Assembly (NCBI GenBank): GCA_029856375.1
Contig: JAHQWX010000096.1
Span: 1 to 6,945 of the forward strand
Length of the DNA: 6,945 nucleotides
Direction of reading: 5' to 3'
DNA from: Promethearchaeia archaeon
GTDB lineage: Archaea > Asgardarchaeota > Lokiarchaeia > Sigyniarchaeales > SOKP01
A model generated the notes under the pieces. It saw nothing but the letters and a program-made list of their open reading frames with translations. It made no database searches and was not told the origin of the DNA. Below are positions 6,483-6,945 of the stretch, piece by piece. The stretch's first letter is position 1, and every line of letters starts with the position of its first letter. A program made the position numbers and the translations under genes.

Positions 6483-6945
6483 TCACACCTTTTCAGAATA
6501 ATATTTACTAATAAACTCTTCGTGGATTCTTAGTAATTGATTTCTTTCTAAATTAGATAAAACATCCCATGCAATGTTAAAGGTTGTATTAAAATCGCGA
6601 TTTTCTAATTCTCCTTGGTTTAGAAAAGTTCTTTCAAAATCATCACCAAATTTTAATAAAGACTTTTGAGTTAAATTAAGACCTTCCTCTCCAATAATCG
6701 AAATGAGGTCCCTTACTTCTAGCGCACTTGAATAGGAAGCTAATAGTTGTGAGCTTATATCAGCGTGATCTTCGCGAGTATTTTTTTTTCCGATGGAATC
6801 TTTCATGAGTCGCGAAATAGATGCTAATACATCCATTGGAGGATAAATATTTTTTTTATTTAAATCACGGCTAAGAACAAGTTGACCTTCAGTAATATAA
6901 CCAGATGTATCGGGAATTGGATGTGTTATATCATCGTTAGGCATG
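6483..6945 (-). CDS. atpB: A/V-type ATPase subunit B, C-terminal part (5' end beyond window)
   Basis: Only the last ~153 residues of the regulatory, non-catalytic nucleotide-binding subunit are present. The frame is open at the right edge. The first methionine in view belongs to the internal motif MPNDDITHPIPD, not to a start codon. Then come SGYITEGQLVLSRDL, YPPMDVLASISRLM and REDHADISSQLLASYSSALEVRDL, all classic for subunit B. The arginine in SISRLM (residue 45 of the fragment, codon 6812-6810) matches the arginine finger that B inserts into the A-subunit active site, so this part of the catalytic interface is intact. The usual PSLSRLM has Ala for Pro here. The family is about 460 residues, so roughly the first two thirds are missing. 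The gene ends with GTG-TGA, 3 bases before the apparent subunit D start and in the same reading frame. Confidence 0.95.
   Translation of the reverse strand, partial: MPNDDITHPIPDTSGYITEGQLVLSRDLNKKNIYPPMDVLASISRLMKDSIGKKNTREDHADISSQLLASYSSALEVRDLISIIGEEGLNLTQKSLLKFGDDFERTFLNQGELENRDFNTTFNIAWDVLSNLERNQLLRIHEEFISKYYSEKV
6486..6491 (-). promoter_or_regulatory. Shine-Dalgarno that decides the subunit D start
   Basis: The minus strand reads AAGGTG here, matching the core of the archaeal anti-Shine-Dalgarno complement (GGAGGTGATC). It lies inside the last codons of subunit B, next to its TGA stop, and ends 6 bases before the ATT at 6479. That is ideal spacing. No comparable motif precedes the TTG at 6422. 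It is the clearest ribosome binding site in the window, and most other genes here lack one. It suggests that ribosomes finishing B re-initiate on D. Confidence 0.6.

Noticed and set aside
6422..6488. UGA readthrough joining subunits B and D into one protein, since both are in the same frame across the TGA at 6485-6483
   Set aside because: Both proteins end and begin at their normal family lengths on either side of the stop. A Shine-Dalgarno is ideally placed for separate initiation, and I see no evident selenocysteine-type structure. A B-D fusion would also be sterically implausible for a 3:1 stator head and rotor shaft.
1..6945. tRNA, rRNA, CRISPR array, insertion sequence or tandem repeats
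   Set aside because: I saw no tRNA-like cloverleaf, rRNA segment, regularly spaced repeats, transposase motifs or terminal inverted repeats. Nearly all of the window is accounted for by coding sequence.

Overview
The window is about 70% A+T by eye. It holds most of one arm of an archaeal/vacuolar-type (A/V-type) ATPase locus on the minus strand, preceded at the left by a plus-strand membrane methyltransferase-like gene. The rotary ATPase type, the mostly leader-poor starts without Shine-Dalgarno motifs, and the AT-rich TATA-like intergenic boxes all suggest an archaeon. The essential-arginine helix of the a/I subunit (ASYIRLLALSLAH) looks more like eukaryotic V-ATPase a subunits than many bacterial ones. 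This and the gene styles fit an Asgard-type or other AT-rich archaeon, but that placement is an inference and a bacterial A/V-ATPase carrier is not strictly excluded.

Layout from left to right. Bases 1-36 (minus) may be the first 12 codons of a divergent gene leaving the window. Bases 37-144 are a probable divergent promoter region centred on the palindrome TTTATATAAA. Bases 145-1152 (plus) encode a multi-pass membrane protein with a C-terminal isoprenylcysteine/phospholipid-methyltransferase-like domain. Bases 1153-1228 separate convergent genes and hold weak bidirectional terminator-like elements. From there to the right edge everything is on the minus strand and is transcribed right to left: the 3' part of subunit B (6945-6483), subunit D (6479-5844), subunit I/a (5818-3539), a two-helix membrane protein with a C-terminal zinc ribbon (3509-3081), and catalytic subunit A (3022-1229).

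The ATPase genes are tightly packed (3, 25, 29 and 58 bases between them), so they probably form one operon. B and A make the A3B3 head, D is the central rotor shaft, and I/a is the membrane stator carrying the proton or sodium half-channel. Subunits K/c, E, C, F and G/H are not in the window. Some must lie beyond the right edge or elsewhere.

Three things stand out. First, subunit D appears to begin at a non-canonical ATT codon, because its conserved N-terminus lies upstream of any ATG/GTG/TTG and is preceded by a well-placed AGGTG. Second, catalytic subunit A carries proline in place of the arginine next to the catalytic glutamate (GEPGNE instead of GERGNE), along with several other changes at usually conserved positions. 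Third, the gene order B-D-I-zinc ribbon-A is permuted: A is uncoupled from B, and an unrecognised zinc-ribbon membrane protein sits inside the ATPase cluster.
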